A stretch of 64,000 bases of DNA from Fasciolopsis buskii (Eukaryota > Platyhelminthes > Trematoda > Plagiorchiida > Fasciolidae): the NCBI GenBank assembly GCA_008360955.1, contig LUCM01002147.1, positions 1 to 64,000 of the forward strand, in the 5' to 3' direction. Below, piece after piece: positions 1 to 13,100 of this stretch. The position numbers and the translations under genes are program-made. The notes under the pieces were generated by a model. It was not told the origin of the DNA and did no database searches. It was given only the letters and a program-made list of their open reading frames with translations. Numbering within the stretch: position 1 is the first letter of the stretch; each line of letters starts with the position of its first letter.

Positions 1-2335
1 GTTGCTCATCCGATGTTCCAACCAGACACGAGCACTGGTTTGGATACGGCGGTGGTCGAACACAAAACGTCGCCGGGCATCCTCAGTGCGGATAAGCCAA
101 GTCTCTCAACCGTAGAGTAGAACAGCAAGAACAGCTGCATCGTGCGTCCTTCCCTTGAAGGAAATTCGAATGGCACGACGACACCACAAGTGTCGTTGGT
201 TGGCGAAAGATTCTCTGGATTTGGCAATTCGTTATGTGATTTTCTCCCCAACATGCCCGCCAAGTGTGACCAGGCTCCCGAGATATTTGAAGGTGACTAC
301 TTCTGGCCGATCATCACAAATGGTGAGTGCGGTACAGGCTCCTGCCAGTCTTGAAGAAGTAACTTGCAGTTTGAAGACGCAAAGCACATACCGTGCCTAG
401 AGACCTTAAACACAAAGCGGTCCAACGCGCGTTTAATTGCCTGTGCATTGTCACTCAGCAAGATAACGTCATCGACATATTCTAAGTCGAAATCTCCGTT
501 TTCTGGGAGGAATTCAACTTCACTGTCTGGAAGACCAGATAAAACATTCTGAGAATATCCTTTTGATGAAGTTGAAAAGAAATGAGGATATAGAACACCC
601 CTACCGAACTCCGTTGGAAATGAAGAAGGGTGGAGAAAGGTGGAAATAAGCTTTAACCCGGACCCGAAGAATGACGGTGCAACACTTCGAGGACCACACA
701 TACTTCTCAAGTACTCAATAGCCCAACAAATAGAGCCATGATGCAAACTTACCCACTGGGTTGAAGGAAGACGAATGTCTAGAAACACGATGATTTTTGT
801 CCTTTGGAAAGCAAAACGATGTACTAACACCTGTTAGACGGTGAGAATTTGGTCGACGCATTCACAACCAGTGCGAAATTCGGCTTGTTCCTCACGTGTT
901 TGCATGTGCTACAACCTGCGGAGAATGACAGAGGCAGGCAGCTTTGAAACTATTGGAATTGGGCTAATACTCCATGGTTAGCACATTCACTGCGCAAGCC
1001 CGTTTTGTCGATGGGAACAACGATCGATCCCCCGACTAGGAGAGGACCTCTTCGAGAAACTCTCTGACCAGTTCCATTCTTCCATCTTTAAATAGAGCTG
1101 GGGCAGGGCCATCGGATCCTGACGCTTTATGACGTTCCAATTCTTGGATTTTTGTGAGGATCCCGTCACGGTTGGTGGATTTATCCTAATAGGTAACCGG
1201 ATGTCTGGTGGACTAGCTGCGGGGGGCGGCGGCTGAGTCTAGGGGCCACCTTAATTTTGTCTGAAAATGCTCCGACCAGCGTATAGGACGGCGCTGTAAG
1301 TCGCGGATAGGCGAACCATCAGCTTCACATATCGTTTCTCTCAAACCTAATGCTTTTCTACTAGTCACTCATATGGGGTGAAGCAACTTGTGGGAATTTC
1401 CCATGGCAACAGCACGTTCCATTTCCGAAGCTCGTTGAGACCACCAGATCTCGCGATCCGTACGCAAGGTTGCATCGAGTTTATGTCTCTTTCTGAGCCG
1501 CGCTCTATTGTACTCGTTACCAGTTAGCATCGAATGGCGTGCGTCAAGAAAACGCAAAGACAGCCGAAATTCATGGTGGTACAACTCGACGGTTTAGGCC
1601 ACAGCCGGCTAGGCCTACGGAATCCAAATCATTCTTGATAAGCGACCAGTGCACATTGGTGTGTGGGAGTGGGGGCAATCCTGGCTTTTCACCCAGGCTA
1701 GTTCGAAAATGTAAAGGGCGATTCAGATAAGACAGCTTGCTGCAACCTAATCGATTCTGAAACGCCCACCAAGTTACCTGGACAGCCTAGTGAATACTAG
1801 CGCTTCCTCTGTGCCGAGAGGTGTGCTCTGACATGACCGGCATTCATGTGAACACTCACAACATTTATGGCTAATAGCAATGTGATCGATTTGGGTCCAC
1901 TGCTGATTAGAAGAGGGCGAACGCCAGATGGCGTAGCGGCCATTGAAACGTCTGATGCTCGGACTAGCGAGGAACCACTGATGGTAACAACACAAAGCCA
2001 TCCACCGCCCACCGTTTTCAGAACGACAGGAATCGAGATTAAAGGGGTCTTCCAAATGCGCCTCATTCGAGAACGCCTTGCTCTGCGTAAGAGGTCGTGC
2101 AGTCTTTGGTGGAACGTGTTCGTGACTGCATTTGGGTTGAAATCTGTTGGTACGTACACTGAAATGACATACAATTCGCGTCTATCAAAGTGAAGACTAT
2201 TTACTTCGCACGAACTTCTGGATCTCACGGCGCATAGCCGGATGTTGGCCGGGATCCAGTCATCCCTTTCCCTGAGGGAAAAATTAGAAGCAGCAGCCTC
2301 AGAGTCCCCAGAAAGACGTAGATGAAACTTCACGG
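1..2335 (-). mobile_element. Decayed LINE (APE endonuclease + reverse transcriptase), runs off left edge
   Basis: Read right to left this is one non-LTR retrotransposon ORF with several frameshifts and stops. The 5' part (about 2333-1774) is an APE-type endonuclease: a stretch with ELYVISVYVPTDFN and LHDLLRRARRS, then in another frame FLASPSIRR, a WRSPS block and the QIDHIAISH motif that carries the catalytic Asp-His region. The middle (1584-987) holds the linker before the RT (REIWWSQRASEMERA, then ELERHKASG-DG-APALFKDG). The RT palm follows: a GVR-GCSIS block near 610 and LEYVDDVILLSDNAQ near 480. The thumb (TFKYLGSLVT, then AVLLYG-ETWLIRTED) continues to position 1, so the 3' end is outside the window. 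The order EN-linker-RT and these motifs are typical of LINEs from flukes; the exact clade (CR1-like or RTE-like) is not settled. The number of breaks means this copy cannot encode a working protein. Confidence 0.93.
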
Positions 2336-2973
2336 AAGGACTAGATGGGGATGTTAGTCTGATAAGAGAGCTGAAGTCTTGAATGGGAGCCTCTTGGGCA
2401 CAACATATCGTGGCTAGGATTTCCAGTGCATCGGCTAGACAACCCTACCAAAAACATTTGCACAACCGGCATGGTGAAATGTCGCTTACCTCGATCTAGA
2501 GAATGAAGCATCGTTCAAGGACACATTTTCTGTGCATGGGATTTAAGACACATTGGTTTTCTGTGCACTAATCTGTAATTTGAGAGCTCAAACGCCTGCA
2601 TCGGATCATATGATAGTGAAGCATGTTGCCTTCAACTTTAAATTCTTTTCATCCTAGTGTAATGTGAGTGTAGACTGCGAATCCTTTCGACCAGTGTGAT
2701 ACTGTCTGTATATCAGCATCGTGACTACGATTATGAAGCAGGCACCTAAGACCACCGATCGAGCGGGTTTGTTGATGTTCCTAGAGTAGTGAATGACATC
2801 AAAAAAGTAGTGAAAAATCTCTCGAAGTGTTTGCAAAATTACAGGCTGTCGATTAGTCTGGCTTTGAGCATTTTACCTGTATCATTTAGGGTCCGTTAAA
2901 TAAAGATTTTCGTGTGCTTACTTTCCAATTCAAAATGAGATTTTCCTAGAATGATTACCATCATCGCTGAGTG
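2336..2973 (-). repeat. Linker between LINE 5' end and PLE 3' end, present twice in the window
   Basis: This non-coding stretch lies upstream of the LINE endonuclease and downstream (in element orientation) of the Penelope-like element. The same stretch in the same position recurs at about 19947-20706. The two copies align along their whole length, but with a single-base insertion or deletion roughly every 10 to 20 bases and few substitutions. No ORF survives. It is probably LINE 5'UTR plus PLE 3'UTR; the exact junction between them cannot be placed by eye. Confidence 0.8.
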
Positions 2974-3410
2974 CTGACTAATCATGACGTATTCCTAACT
3001 GCATTGATCCCATATTTGGTGGGGAAAGAAATTCCCAGAAAATTTCCACTGAGCACATTGAGGAAACACAAGTTGGCGAACAAGCTCGTTTTCAGTGATT
3101 CGTACACATGCCATTACATCATTATATCTTGACAAAAATTTTCACTATCGGAAGGATTGGATTAGTCAGATACAAATATGGGTGGGGGAGGGATTTGTGG
3201 TGTTACGTGCATACCGCGAGTACATAAGAACGTGTTGTGTTAATTGTTTTGTTGTCTAGGGTTTGCATTGGGACGGAGGGTGGGTCAGGGGAGTTGAAGC
3301 GCAACCACAAATTGTTTTTGAGAGCACAGTGGAGGATTGGGAAGACGGATCGCGACAAATCCCGCAATGCTCAAGAGGCGAAACTTTGCCAACCTGGATT
3401 GTGACCTCTG
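2974..3410. repeat. 437-base insert inside the LINE/PLE composite
   Basis: The corresponding copy at 20700 reads straight from GCTGAGTG into ACCTTAATACAGA, whereas this copy has about 437 extra bases between the same flanks. Within it, about 3030-3143 recurs at 45432-45535, directly at the left edge of the assembly gap, with a few substitutions and indels. That independent second occurrence suggests the insert belongs to a repeat family of its own rather than being sequence lost from the other copy. It contains no recognisable protein, and the element borders are not resolved (only a trinucleotide CTG is repeated at the two ends). Confidence 0.6.
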
Positions 3411-4400
3411 ACCTTATACAGAGTCCGGATGGCTTACGTCACGATCACGATGTGGTTAGTCTGTGCTAGATGTGAAACGACTGCGTTATTAGGTGGCCTA
3501 ATTGTTCCAGTGACCAACCATGCAGGGTGGTATTCATGAATGCGTTCAGGCAAGCGCTAGATCGTGCGGCCGATGTACATTTTCCCACATGAACATGTGC
3601 ATGAATAGATACAACCGAAGCTGCAAAATCAGAGACTTTGTCTTTCACCTGTAATGACACTACGAGGCACGATTTGAACAAGATTCGAAGCTTGGATGTG
3701 TAAAATGTCTTATTGATAGCGCCAGTCAGCCTTCACCGCGGTATCTCAGCTAGCGTGTCACCTTTGAATGGCAGAGAGATGTATACCGGCGTTCTCTCCA
3801 CTGTCACCAATATCTTATCGACTAATCTAATTTGGAGGCCATTTTAGGGGAATACTCTTCTTGCTACCTGTAGTTCAAATTCAAGAGTATCTTCTGTGTA
3901 TATTTTTTTGTTCTGGCTATAAGACGTCTAATTAGGTTGCCCTTCACTTTAAGAGGTACAAATTTGTGAAAGTTGATGCATTGCCCATCCTGCGTGGCTT
4001 TCGTGTGTAATGATCGCCGAATTGAGCTGTCTTCTCGACGACTTAGTTGTACATCTAGGAATGTTATTTCACTGTTCAACTCCATCTCTGTTGTGAATTT
4101 TGCATTTGCGTGAGCCGAGTTGAATTTATCCAACAGCTGGTTAGTTCTCGTCGAGGGGTTAAATGCACAAAAGATATCATCGCCATAACGCTTGTATAAG
4201 TGGAGCGCTTGTATTGACCACTTGAGTGCCCCACATTCCAGCTTTGCCATGAAGATTAGTGATATTATTATCAGTGCGAATATAGATGTAGTATTTTGCT
4301 GATGCTAGAGTTGATTTCAGCATTAAGAAACCCAGATAGGTAGAGATTGTCTCCATATCTATATAGGTTATTGCTGCTTGAAACGAACGGACAAAATCGT
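3411..4400 (-). mobile_element. Penelope-like element remnant: RT palm/thumb + GIY-YIG endonuclease
   Basis: In minus orientation, a reading frame at 4250-3864 begins MAKLECG, continues with LYKRYGDDIF (RT motif C, with Gly in place of the usual Val/Ala/Met) and then ITFLDVQLSRRED, the PLE signature after the catalytic motif. The thumb follows at about 3800-3690 (VYISLPFKGDTLAEIPR, then KTFYTSKLR). At about 3620-3500 a GIY-YIG endonuclease is readable with one stop: CIYSCTCSCGKMYIGRTI, then ERIHEYHPAWL and later NNAVVSHL. RT followed by GIY-YIG on one strand defines Penelope-like elements. The upstream RT motifs (before 4250) are too eroded to trace past about 4400. The copy is dead; frameshifts separate RT and endonuclease. 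Confidence 0.92.
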
Positions 4401-7400
4401 CAGGTTAGCATTTATAAATTGAACCAAGGTTCGTTATCCGTCAATGGATGGCCATGAATGATGTCAGCTTTAACCTAAACTACATTTCCTGTAGGTTGCT
4501 TGAAAATCACCCCTGGTCCCTTGTGGCATCTGAACCTTTTCTCGTCGATCCCAATTCTTTCTGAGAAGGGCTGAATATGTCACGGAATGACAGACCGCGT
4601 CAGCGGACATCCGATGTGTCATTATTTTATAAGTTCAACCAAGAACCGTAGAAATTGATATTTAGACCTCTTCTGAAGGCACTGCATGAACGATACCAGC
4701 ACATAGATAAACTTGTGCGTGCGTGTGTCTGTAATTCATCTAGTTATTCCATCGCCCAGGCGACATTGCCAGTAAGCGTACACACGTATGCAAGAGTGAA
4801 GCATGTCCCGGGAAGTGGACACAATAATAGCATTTTTCGTTGCACTTGTTTACATGTATTAGCAGTATCGTAAGTGACACCGATTACATGAGCGAATAAG
4901 TCTTTATAGTCTCTCTTATGAATACTTTGGTGCTATTGCCCCAGCTCTGTCGGTAAATGTTGCGTTAGTAACATTATAACATTTATAATAAAACCAGAGC
5001 ATCCTGAATCGAGTTTTGAATACATCCGTTAATTTATCTGATTTTTATTGATCTAGTAGCTTTTAGTCACTGTTGAGGATCATTCGAAACATGTACAGAT
5101 TTATGCACAGGTGCACTCACAAATCCAAAAACCTACCTCTCAAGAATTGCATATTCATTTCATCGTGAGCACCGCTACCGTATGTCTAAATGTAACAATA
5201 ACGACGGAGTGTAATGTGAGAATAAAAAAAAAGCGCAACTTTTGCACAAGGTGATTCGTAGTTATGATACACTAGATGGTGAAACACACTTTCATTTTCG
5301 GATCAGTTTACACAATAGAGGCGAACAGGTTAATAAATTATTCTCCCTCGGACCTATGCAATCACACAAACTGGGAACAGGATTCGGATCTGTGTATTGA
5401 GTCACTAAAAACGGGTCACAGCTCGTAAGACGCATGTCTGCGCCACCGAATCGAGTGTTACAGATTGCCACGGAATAAGGTGGACAGAGTGGTTGAATAC
5501 AGTGAATCAGAAAGTAATCACATGCTTACGCAACCCGAAACATTCAAAGTGTGCAATTTTTTCCACGTTTCTAACACAAAATACTACAACACATCACAAT
5601 ACTCGAGTTTGTCTGCTGTTTTCTTCTGGCAAATTTTATTGCATTGTTCGGCCAGTTGCATTTGCCTGACCTTTCTTGACCAGATAAGCTCGACTGAAAA
5701 TCGGGGCAGATTACTTAACCACTTATGAAAATACCATCAACTTCGTAGAAAAGTATGGAATTTATCAAGGAATCTCTACAAAGGCTTTGGCTAGCTCACT
5801 TGTTTAGGAGGACCCATGTTCTAAAGTAGCCCAAAAAGAATTCTTTAATAATTGAAATTTTGCCAACCATGGCTTTTTACTAAGTAACAATAAATCGTGA
5901 AGTTTTCAACTAGGAAAATTCCACTTCGTGCTAAGACGTATTTCCAAGTCAGAACCATTTTTATATTTGTGTCACTTTAGGATGACCAAAAAAGCAGGTA
6001 AGAAAAGTGCAGTTACTCGGTTCCCGTCAATGCAAGATTAGGTTCATATTTTGGGAGCTTGCAACCTTTAAATTATAGACGTTAAACGACATTTAACCCA
6101 TCAATAAAACGGGTAAACGAGGGGAAACTACAAAAATAGCATTTTGAACACGTACTTGGTAGTGATACAGTGCCCAAACCGGAACATGTTGATCCAAGGT
6201 TAGTGGTTGTATGCGTGAAACGATATGTGGTACGCATTGTACGCAAAATAAAAGCGAGCTTACGTTGGTTCCACTCTGCGCTCGATATCTCCAACCGTAT
6301 TAATTTCGCTATTGATTTAGCTATTTTTCGTTACAAGCTGTAAGTAGTGCAGTGGACAGGACATGCTCTATAAAGATGGGACGTACTACACAGAGGAGAA
6401 CCGATAACCAAGACCCTTTGGAGTGGTTCAGAACCACGTAAGGTCTCAAAAGGTCATGCCTGGTAACCAGCTGGGAGACGGCAAACTGCCATCTGCCATT
6501 AAACTGAGTCTAAGAATCGCACTTTCGACGTCTTAGAGTTGGCTGACGCTTAATCCACTTGACTTACACTGGTCATCTTACCATCTGATGTAAAGCTTCA
6601 ACTTACCATTAACTGTCTTATCAAACACTTTTCTAAAAATTACGTACTCGAAAATCAAGTCAAGTAGCTTTGTATTCTCCGAGCTTTTAAATGTGAGCAG
6701 GAAACTTCTGGCACATTTAATAATGGGGGCAGTCAAAAACACTGCGAGCAACAGGTAACTTAGTATGGTAACGACTAGAAATTCCCAAATTAAACATAAT
6801 TGAATCTTATGAGCAGGTTTAGCTTCCGTACAATGACATCTATCCAAGCTACGGAAAGATTGACTATTGTGTCCGCCCTATTTATTATAACATTTCAGCC
6901 TGGACTGTCACCGAAATCTTATGGAATACCCACAAGATAAACAACGAAGTCTAAGTTCTAACCTGGTTTGGTTCATAAGATAAAAATCACTTCAGGACTG
7001 AACTGACTGATTGGGCACCCGAATACCCAAGTACTGGGATCAGCATTTTTCACTGGACCGGGGTCGATACAACGTAGGCCTGCCGCTAGACTTGCGTGAA
7101 ATGCACATCGAAAGACAGTATACCATGACAGCTAGTCGATCTCAGCTGTTTGGATGAAATTCAGTCATCCTTAATTTTTACAACCGGCAAGAGGGATTCC
7201 ATTCGGCTTACGATTCATTCCGCTGGTTGTTGGTTTGCCTACGGTTTGTCATCGTTTGCAGTCTGCTTGCATTTTTCCCCGGGAGAAGGTCTCACACATT
7301 ATACCGATTACTATCCTCTAACTGACGTTTACTCCTCAGGTGAGGCAAGCAAGCCGTCTGGTGACCGAATGTAGATCCGGCCACGAGAATTGAACAGCAC

Positions 7401-7847
7401 ACTAACAAATAATTACTTCATAAGACAACCTGTCTATTTTGCGAATTTAACATGATGTAAGTAATGAAGAATGAGGGCAGGTCCATCAAATGCGGGTGTA
7501 GATTTGCAGTATAATTAATCACCTATCGGACAAATGAATACATCGCTCATGAGGTACAATGATAGCAACGGCTTGTTAGTTCTCCCACTTTCCTGTAGTG
7601 AATATTGACTTTAGGTTTTTCTTGATATCTACCAAGTAAATGTCAAATTTCTTCGTGGCTGCTAGTTATCCCCACAAATTCAGCCCATGAGACAGTTCCG
7701 CCGTAACTGAAGTTGTTAATCGACACATCATCAAAATGTTTCCCTTAAAATGTATCGTCTCAATGGCTTTTCAATTCAGTAAAGCCACTTATCAGTGTGG
7801 GAAGAGATTTAAGCACATTCAACAGTTACTACCTTATACTTACTTAC
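4401..7847. other. No recognised gene; intergenic or intronic
   Basis: Only short, unrelated reading frames are present. If the MATE gene at 7848-8018 continues, its downstream exons should lie on the minus strand in or beyond this interval, but none could be placed with confidence. No tandem repeats or obvious transposon coding traces were seen. Confidence 0.5.
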
Positions 7848-8018
7848 CTGGGCGAAAATTGTCTCCGAGGCGGTTAACAAACCGGTAACAACAAACATCC
7901 CGGCTATGTTATATGCGGACATGGACAACCCGACAGCGGCAAGTTCTGTTTTACCGAGTTGGCCACAATACGCAATGCTTTCTGTGCCCAGTAAGAATAA
8001 GGAGACGCAAGTCAAAGC
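7848..8018 (-). CDS. Internal exon of a MATE-type multidrug/organic cation efflux transporter (SLC47-like)
   Basis: The 171-base exon encodes 57 residues (ALTCVSLFLL...TASETIFAQ) that match the first transmembrane pair of MATE transporters: the hallmark block CGQLGKTELAAVGLS, then NIAGMFVVTGLLTASETIFAQ, where family members normally continue with a Tyr-Gly motif in the next exon. The borders support a real exon: a pyrimidine-rich acceptor ending TTTTCGCAG before 8018 and a strong donor CAG|GTAAGT after 7848; both introns are phase 0. MATE proteins export organic cations in exchange for protons or sodium across the plasma membrane. The rest of the gene was not found in the window; a PLE sits 0.5 kb upstream on the other strand. 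Whether this is a live gene or an orphaned exon cannot be decided here. Confidence 0.82.
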
Positions 8019-8489
8019 CTGCGAAAATTAGGTGGAATAAAAGTGTGGAGAACATCCGGTAGTGAAGTTGTTCGGGGAGCCGAATGTGTTTTGTTAGAAA
8101 TAGGCAAAGTGTTACGACTGATTTAAATTTCAGAAGCCCACATTGGAGACTAATCCAGATGAAGCCCAACATGTCGTGGCATGGTAATTAAAGGTAGTAC
8201 CTACCAGATGAATACCGTCTTTAAACTTCTAAACTTTCTTAGAGTATGAACTTAAAGAAAATTCGTGAATATTAGAATTGAACGACCTAAGGAGTGTATT
8301 TAAAAACTGATGCGTCGTGCATTGGCTTTTACGGTGAATGATACAATGTGAATGACACAGCATTGACAACCATAGAGTTACAATAATTACGAAAAGGTCT
8401 GAACGTCAATCTCTAGAGAAAACAGCTGATGGTCGAAGAAACTGAGCCAAAACTGGAACAGGAGTTATCGAACCTTACGGAAAAAAACG

Positions 8490-9720
8490 CCGACTGATGA
8501 TGTGCATTATTTTTAAGAACCAACATCCATTTGCCCCAAATATCCCGGTGAAAGTAACGAAAGCAGTAATGAACCTAAAGCAAGACCGATCGATTCATAC
8601 CACAAAAGCAGGCAAAGGGAATGTTACAGTTATTCGAGACAGAAAGGGTTACAAATCAAAGGTTTCGGAGCACCTAAGAGATAGACCTAATGAAAGAATA
8701 CAAGAGACGAAAGTGGACACTTCAGTCAACAATCCAAAGGCCCAAGCAAGCAGGTACTTATCCAACTTGAAGGAAAACCCCAGGTAATCTCTGGGGATTT
8801 CATTCATGCCAAGGAGAACAGACCAAGGAGAATTTATGGCTAATCGAAGATCCTCAAACTGGATGTACTTATTCACCCGACTGTAGACAGCACTTCTGGT
8901 GGAACATACAACCTGGAATATTATTTTAGATTATTAAAACCCAATCAGAAAATAGTAATAAGTCATATCAATGACGTATTTGAATCTCCCATGCGCTAAA
9001 AAACTCCGCTGTGTGTTTTGATGTGGTCTCTTTATACACGAGTGTACCCAGTAAAGGCAGCCTGAAATATTCACATCCATTGTCAATATCAGGCACTATC
9101 TTAGAAGAACCAACTGTACTAGGTCCATCAGAAATTCTCAGAGGTATAGAACTTTGCCTCACGTCAACAAACTTCACTTTCAAACATGAATTGTACAAAC
9201 AAATGGATAGTATGGCCATGGGATCGCCCATATCCCCCATTGTAGCAAACCTTTTCCTACACTCGGTTGAATCAAAAGCGTTAATAAATTGATGGTCAGC
9301 CCTAAGTGTACTCTACCAATTTGTCGATAATGCATTCGCCATCAAGTCAGCACAAAAGGGCACCTTCTTTCAAGCTCCTAATGAGCAATGTTGATCCATT
9401 AGGTCCGCAACGGGGTCCGAAGGAACCAATAGTCATCACCTTTCTAGATTGTCAGCAAAAGTCATTGACTCCCGAAAATTCGACATCAGCCCGAAATTCC
9501 ACACATTCCGATAAGTATCTGGTCTTCAGTTCAGCCCATCCACAGTGCGTGAAACGGACACTTAGTTCCACACTAGCCAACAGAGTTAAAATGCTAGGCA
9601 ATAATGATAACAGAACACAGAAGGAAAGAAAAATGCAGACCTTCGGACAAGGCAAGCCTCATCAAAACTTGGGCGCGATTCAGCCATCGCTCTGCATGTC
9701 ATAGCAGAGGGACATAACAG
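8490..9720 (+). mobile_element. Penelope-like element remnant: reverse transcriptase
   Basis: Plus-strand pieces in changing frames follow PLE RT order. At 8550-8785: an N-terminal block with NLKQDRSIHTTKAGKGN, the degenerate 'ADKG' motif, and YLSNLKENP. At 8815-8930: RRIYG-SKILKLDV, then PTVDSTSGGTYNLEYY (finger region, normally YGLPKIHK). At 9011-9292: FDVVSLYTSVP (catalytic motif A), then MAMGSPISPIVANLF (motif B). At about 9310: YQFVDNAFAI, where the expected YVDD has its second Asp changed to Asn. At 9440-9600: FLDC, then THSDKYLVFSSAHP and VKRTL. No GIY-YIG domain was recognised downstream, so this may be a different PLE lineage or a truncated copy. A hairpin and AATAAA at 10057-10138 could mark the transcript end. 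Multiple frameshifts; not functional. Confidence 0.92.
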
Positions 9721-10056
9721 ATTATGAAAACACAAAAGTACTCCAGCGTGGATTCAAAACCTGCACTGAATGTAGGTTTGCCGAGGCTCTGTCGCTAAGC
9801 CCCCACTCCACATGCATCAATCGGAAAGACGGGGCAGAGATTTCGGAGATATGGGCAGCCCTAACATCACTGAGAAATAAACATTCCAAAGGTCAACAAG
9901 CTAGTTGTCCTCATCACCACGGCGGTGCATGACGTGAGGGACAACTAAACCCTCACCCGTTATACAGCTCAAAGTACACACACAGACACCCTCATATCCG
10001 TTGGCATGTGAACGTTCCCTCAGTTACTCGGATTGTAAAACTTGTCCTGAGAAGGA

Positions 10057-10084
10057 CAACGCTTCCACGACGGTGGAAGCGTTG
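10057..10084. other. Perfect 12-bp hairpin with 4-base loop, followed by AATAAA
   Basis: CAACGCTTCCAC pairs exactly with GTGGAAGCGTTG around a GACG loop. An AATAAA polyadenylation-type hexamer follows at 10133-10138 on the plus strand. The pair sits 0.3 kb after the plus-strand PLE RT and may be its 3' end structure. This is seen directly; the functional reading is inference. Confidence 0.7.
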
Positions 10085-10139
10085 GCGCATTGAATCTACC
10101 TACAACGCTGTGATTAACATTCTTTCATTCATAATAAAG

Positions 10140-13100
10140 TAACTTCTTCTTGGAAGTCGTGACCAAAATATTACTGAACGATAGCGGTAGGGCCATCGGT
10201 ACTCACTCTTTATTAACGTTAGATTCTTGATAAGGCACGCATTAAAGTATTGTGAATTAATCCCACTTTGCTCTTCCTAACGAGCCCGTGATGCGTCATG
10301 TTCGAGATGCACATACGGCGACCAAAACTGGATTTGGACTAAATTCCTAACCTATTTTCTCAATATATCAATCTGAAGCAAGCCGCGTATTATCCAAAAG
10401 GTTTGTCAATTCGTACTGGATTAAAAATTATTTACTTTCCTATGTTGTTACCTGCTTTATCGAAAATTACTTATATGAAGCTTGTTCCATGAGCTTTGGC
10501 AAGACTTTTACTACATAAACACACGATTTATTTCTTGATCTGATAGTTGTATTCGATTAAGTCGATCACGCAGATCTTTGCCACTATCTGTCGCCGAATG
10601 ATGTGCTGGAGAAATTCATTTCACTTGTCCAGTCTCTGCACAAGAACAATGGAAACATAGTTCGTGCTTACGGCTACCTTTCTTCTAAATTCAAAATGAC
10701 GAGTTGTGATCACTTGGGTTGCCTCTTTCAGCTTTTCTTCTGAACTTTCTCATTGAGATAGTTATGAAGATAACCAGTGGGTTGGCTCTTGTAGAGGCAG
10801 TTAGATCTGAGAATTGGCGTCGAGATTTTCCTAACCCAGACGAGGGTTGGAGACGATAAATGATACGGCTTAGTGCCACAGTCAGTGTTGTACTTGGATT
10901 GGAAACCCTTCCTCTTCTGTCTAGCTTTTAAACTTACTCTTTTGCCGTCGATCTTTACAATTCTCAGTTCTTTTACTTCCGTTGAAGCAGATGGTGCTAT
11001 GATATAGCAACCAAATCTAAAAAAACGTTGGGCAAGTTTATGATTGCCCAATTTGAACTGAATTGAATCAACTTCTAGATCCAAATTAATATAAAATTCA
11101 CAATAGAAATACAGTCAAAGCTTGATCGACTTCCCTCACACACAACCTCAGATCATCCGATCAAACTTACACTGAGGAAATACCACACTCAAAACCTGTT
11201 CTCTTCAGACTTCATCAGTGGTGCATGTTAATCATCCCGTGTATGTCCCTACCGCTTCAAACAGCATTCCTCTGAAGAAGTCACATTATCGTATTAAATT
11301 TTGTAAAATGTAGTTCTTACTGATAGCTAGCAGTGCTCGACAGCTTCCAACAGAACACTCCACAGCCTCATTATTTCACCCTTCATCCTAAAGTGAACTC
11401 TAAGCCAGAATAAATTTGATGCCAAGCTCGTCGCATCGTTTGATATTTTTCAGTAGTCGTTTGCGCTGTCATAAAGAGAGTTTTTCCTCCCTCTTCGTAC
11501 AGTAAATCCCATCTTTCGTATTCTTTTCTTCTGTGAAAACGAGTGCAAAAACATTCTCAAACCATTCACACGCGTTGGTTGTCACACTCATGCTTCACCC
11601 CTTCCTCGCACATTACCATATTTTCGGAATCTGAAATCTACCGTAGTTGTTGCAATTGCTCAGACAGACGGTTCCTCTCTGTTGGCTTGCGTCCTGCTTC
11701 AGTTAGCATCCAAATTTCAACTAATCAGGGTCCCCCAACTGATGCTCTCATTTTTCTTCGATGCTTCTGTAACGTGGCCAAGATTAGTTTGTGAACTCCT
11801 ACGCGTGTATGCTTGGACGATACAGCTGAGTGCCGCAGCAATTAGCTTCCACACATCCAAACTGTTTATGATTCCCAATCGATCTGACTAATGACCTAAC
11901 GAATTTCCTCACATTATTATTTGATGCTGGTAGTTGGCAACCGAAACCTGAACACATTACTGTATTATTGACGGTTGTAAAGACTGAACTGATACTAACT
12001 GATGTGCATGAAAGAACAAGCATGTTAAGTTCATCATTTGGAGAAATCATAAATCTCTCTCCATCAACTTCGTAAATTTTAACCTTTGCTTTTCTGGAAA
12101 ACCTAGGGCTGCAGCTTCTGAACTTCCTGGAGTTGATATGGCTTTAAGCGAGAGAGCGGGAGTGTCACTGTTTCACTGCTTCACGGATCTCAGTAAACAG
12201 CCACTGATGCGTTGAGGATTAACGGTTCTTACAAAGTAGGCCATCGTTGTCCCGGTAGACGCTATTTAGTTTGTGCTGCAATAGACTGCAGCACGCATGC
12301 AACCAGAGGTATTTTACCAGAAACAGCACGATTTCTTAAGCATAATAAAGTACAGTGATGTTGCAGTTTTAGCAAAAGACGTGAAAGCAAGGTTAAGTGG
12401 GCGCTCTTAGGACAAGGTGAGCTTAAGACGTCATTATGTTCTAGATTTCTATCAGCCATAAAAAGGGTAACGAGTGATGGCCCTGATCTCTGACCGCCGC
12501 ATACTCCTCGTTAGTACGAAATAGACGCTCGAATTGCCGATAAGTCACTCGTTGTCTGGCCCCTTCGAGTCAGCTACGGACCCAGATCGACCGTTTTGCA
12601 ACCAGCAACAAATGGAAGAGCCGCATACAAGACTTCCGGCTGTACAGCATTACTCCCGTTGGATCGCAGTAGGTATTGGATTGCAACTAGCATTCCACTT
12701 GCTTCATTGGGGCTTCATAGGCATCAGGCAGGGACAAGTAGGTTGCATTAAGCTTGCCTTCAAAGTGCCCGAAATGCACAAACGTCACTTAAGGACACCC
12801 TTTAGCACGAAAGGCTTATCAAGAATCCCACGCATTACTATGATTTAATGATTTATTGCCTAACTCTCACTGAGGTTAACTGGATTTCTGCTGAGTCTCT
12901 GTCTAGTTGAAAAATTCCAGCCCATCAAGACCGGTAAGAGGCATCAAAACCACGGCTCCTGTGGATATGTGAACTTAAGGTATGCATACCTAGATTCGTC
13001 AAGGCAGCTACTCGCATCATGGTCATCTGTAGGAAGGCAGTGAATGTGTACAAAAAAATTGGCTGTGTTCGTTAGTTCATAATCAGAATCGACGACTAGT

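Noticed and set aside
6578..6847. Minus-strand hydrophobic frame as a second MATE exon
   Set aside because: A membrane-like stretch followed by a LL-x-F ... EYV pattern loosely resembles the next MATE segment, and a CAG acceptor is possible, but spacing to the family pattern is off by about three residues and the donor is weak.
10728..11084. 118-codon minus-strand frame as a host gene
   Set aside because: Basic, lacks any motif, and has no supporting start or splice context.
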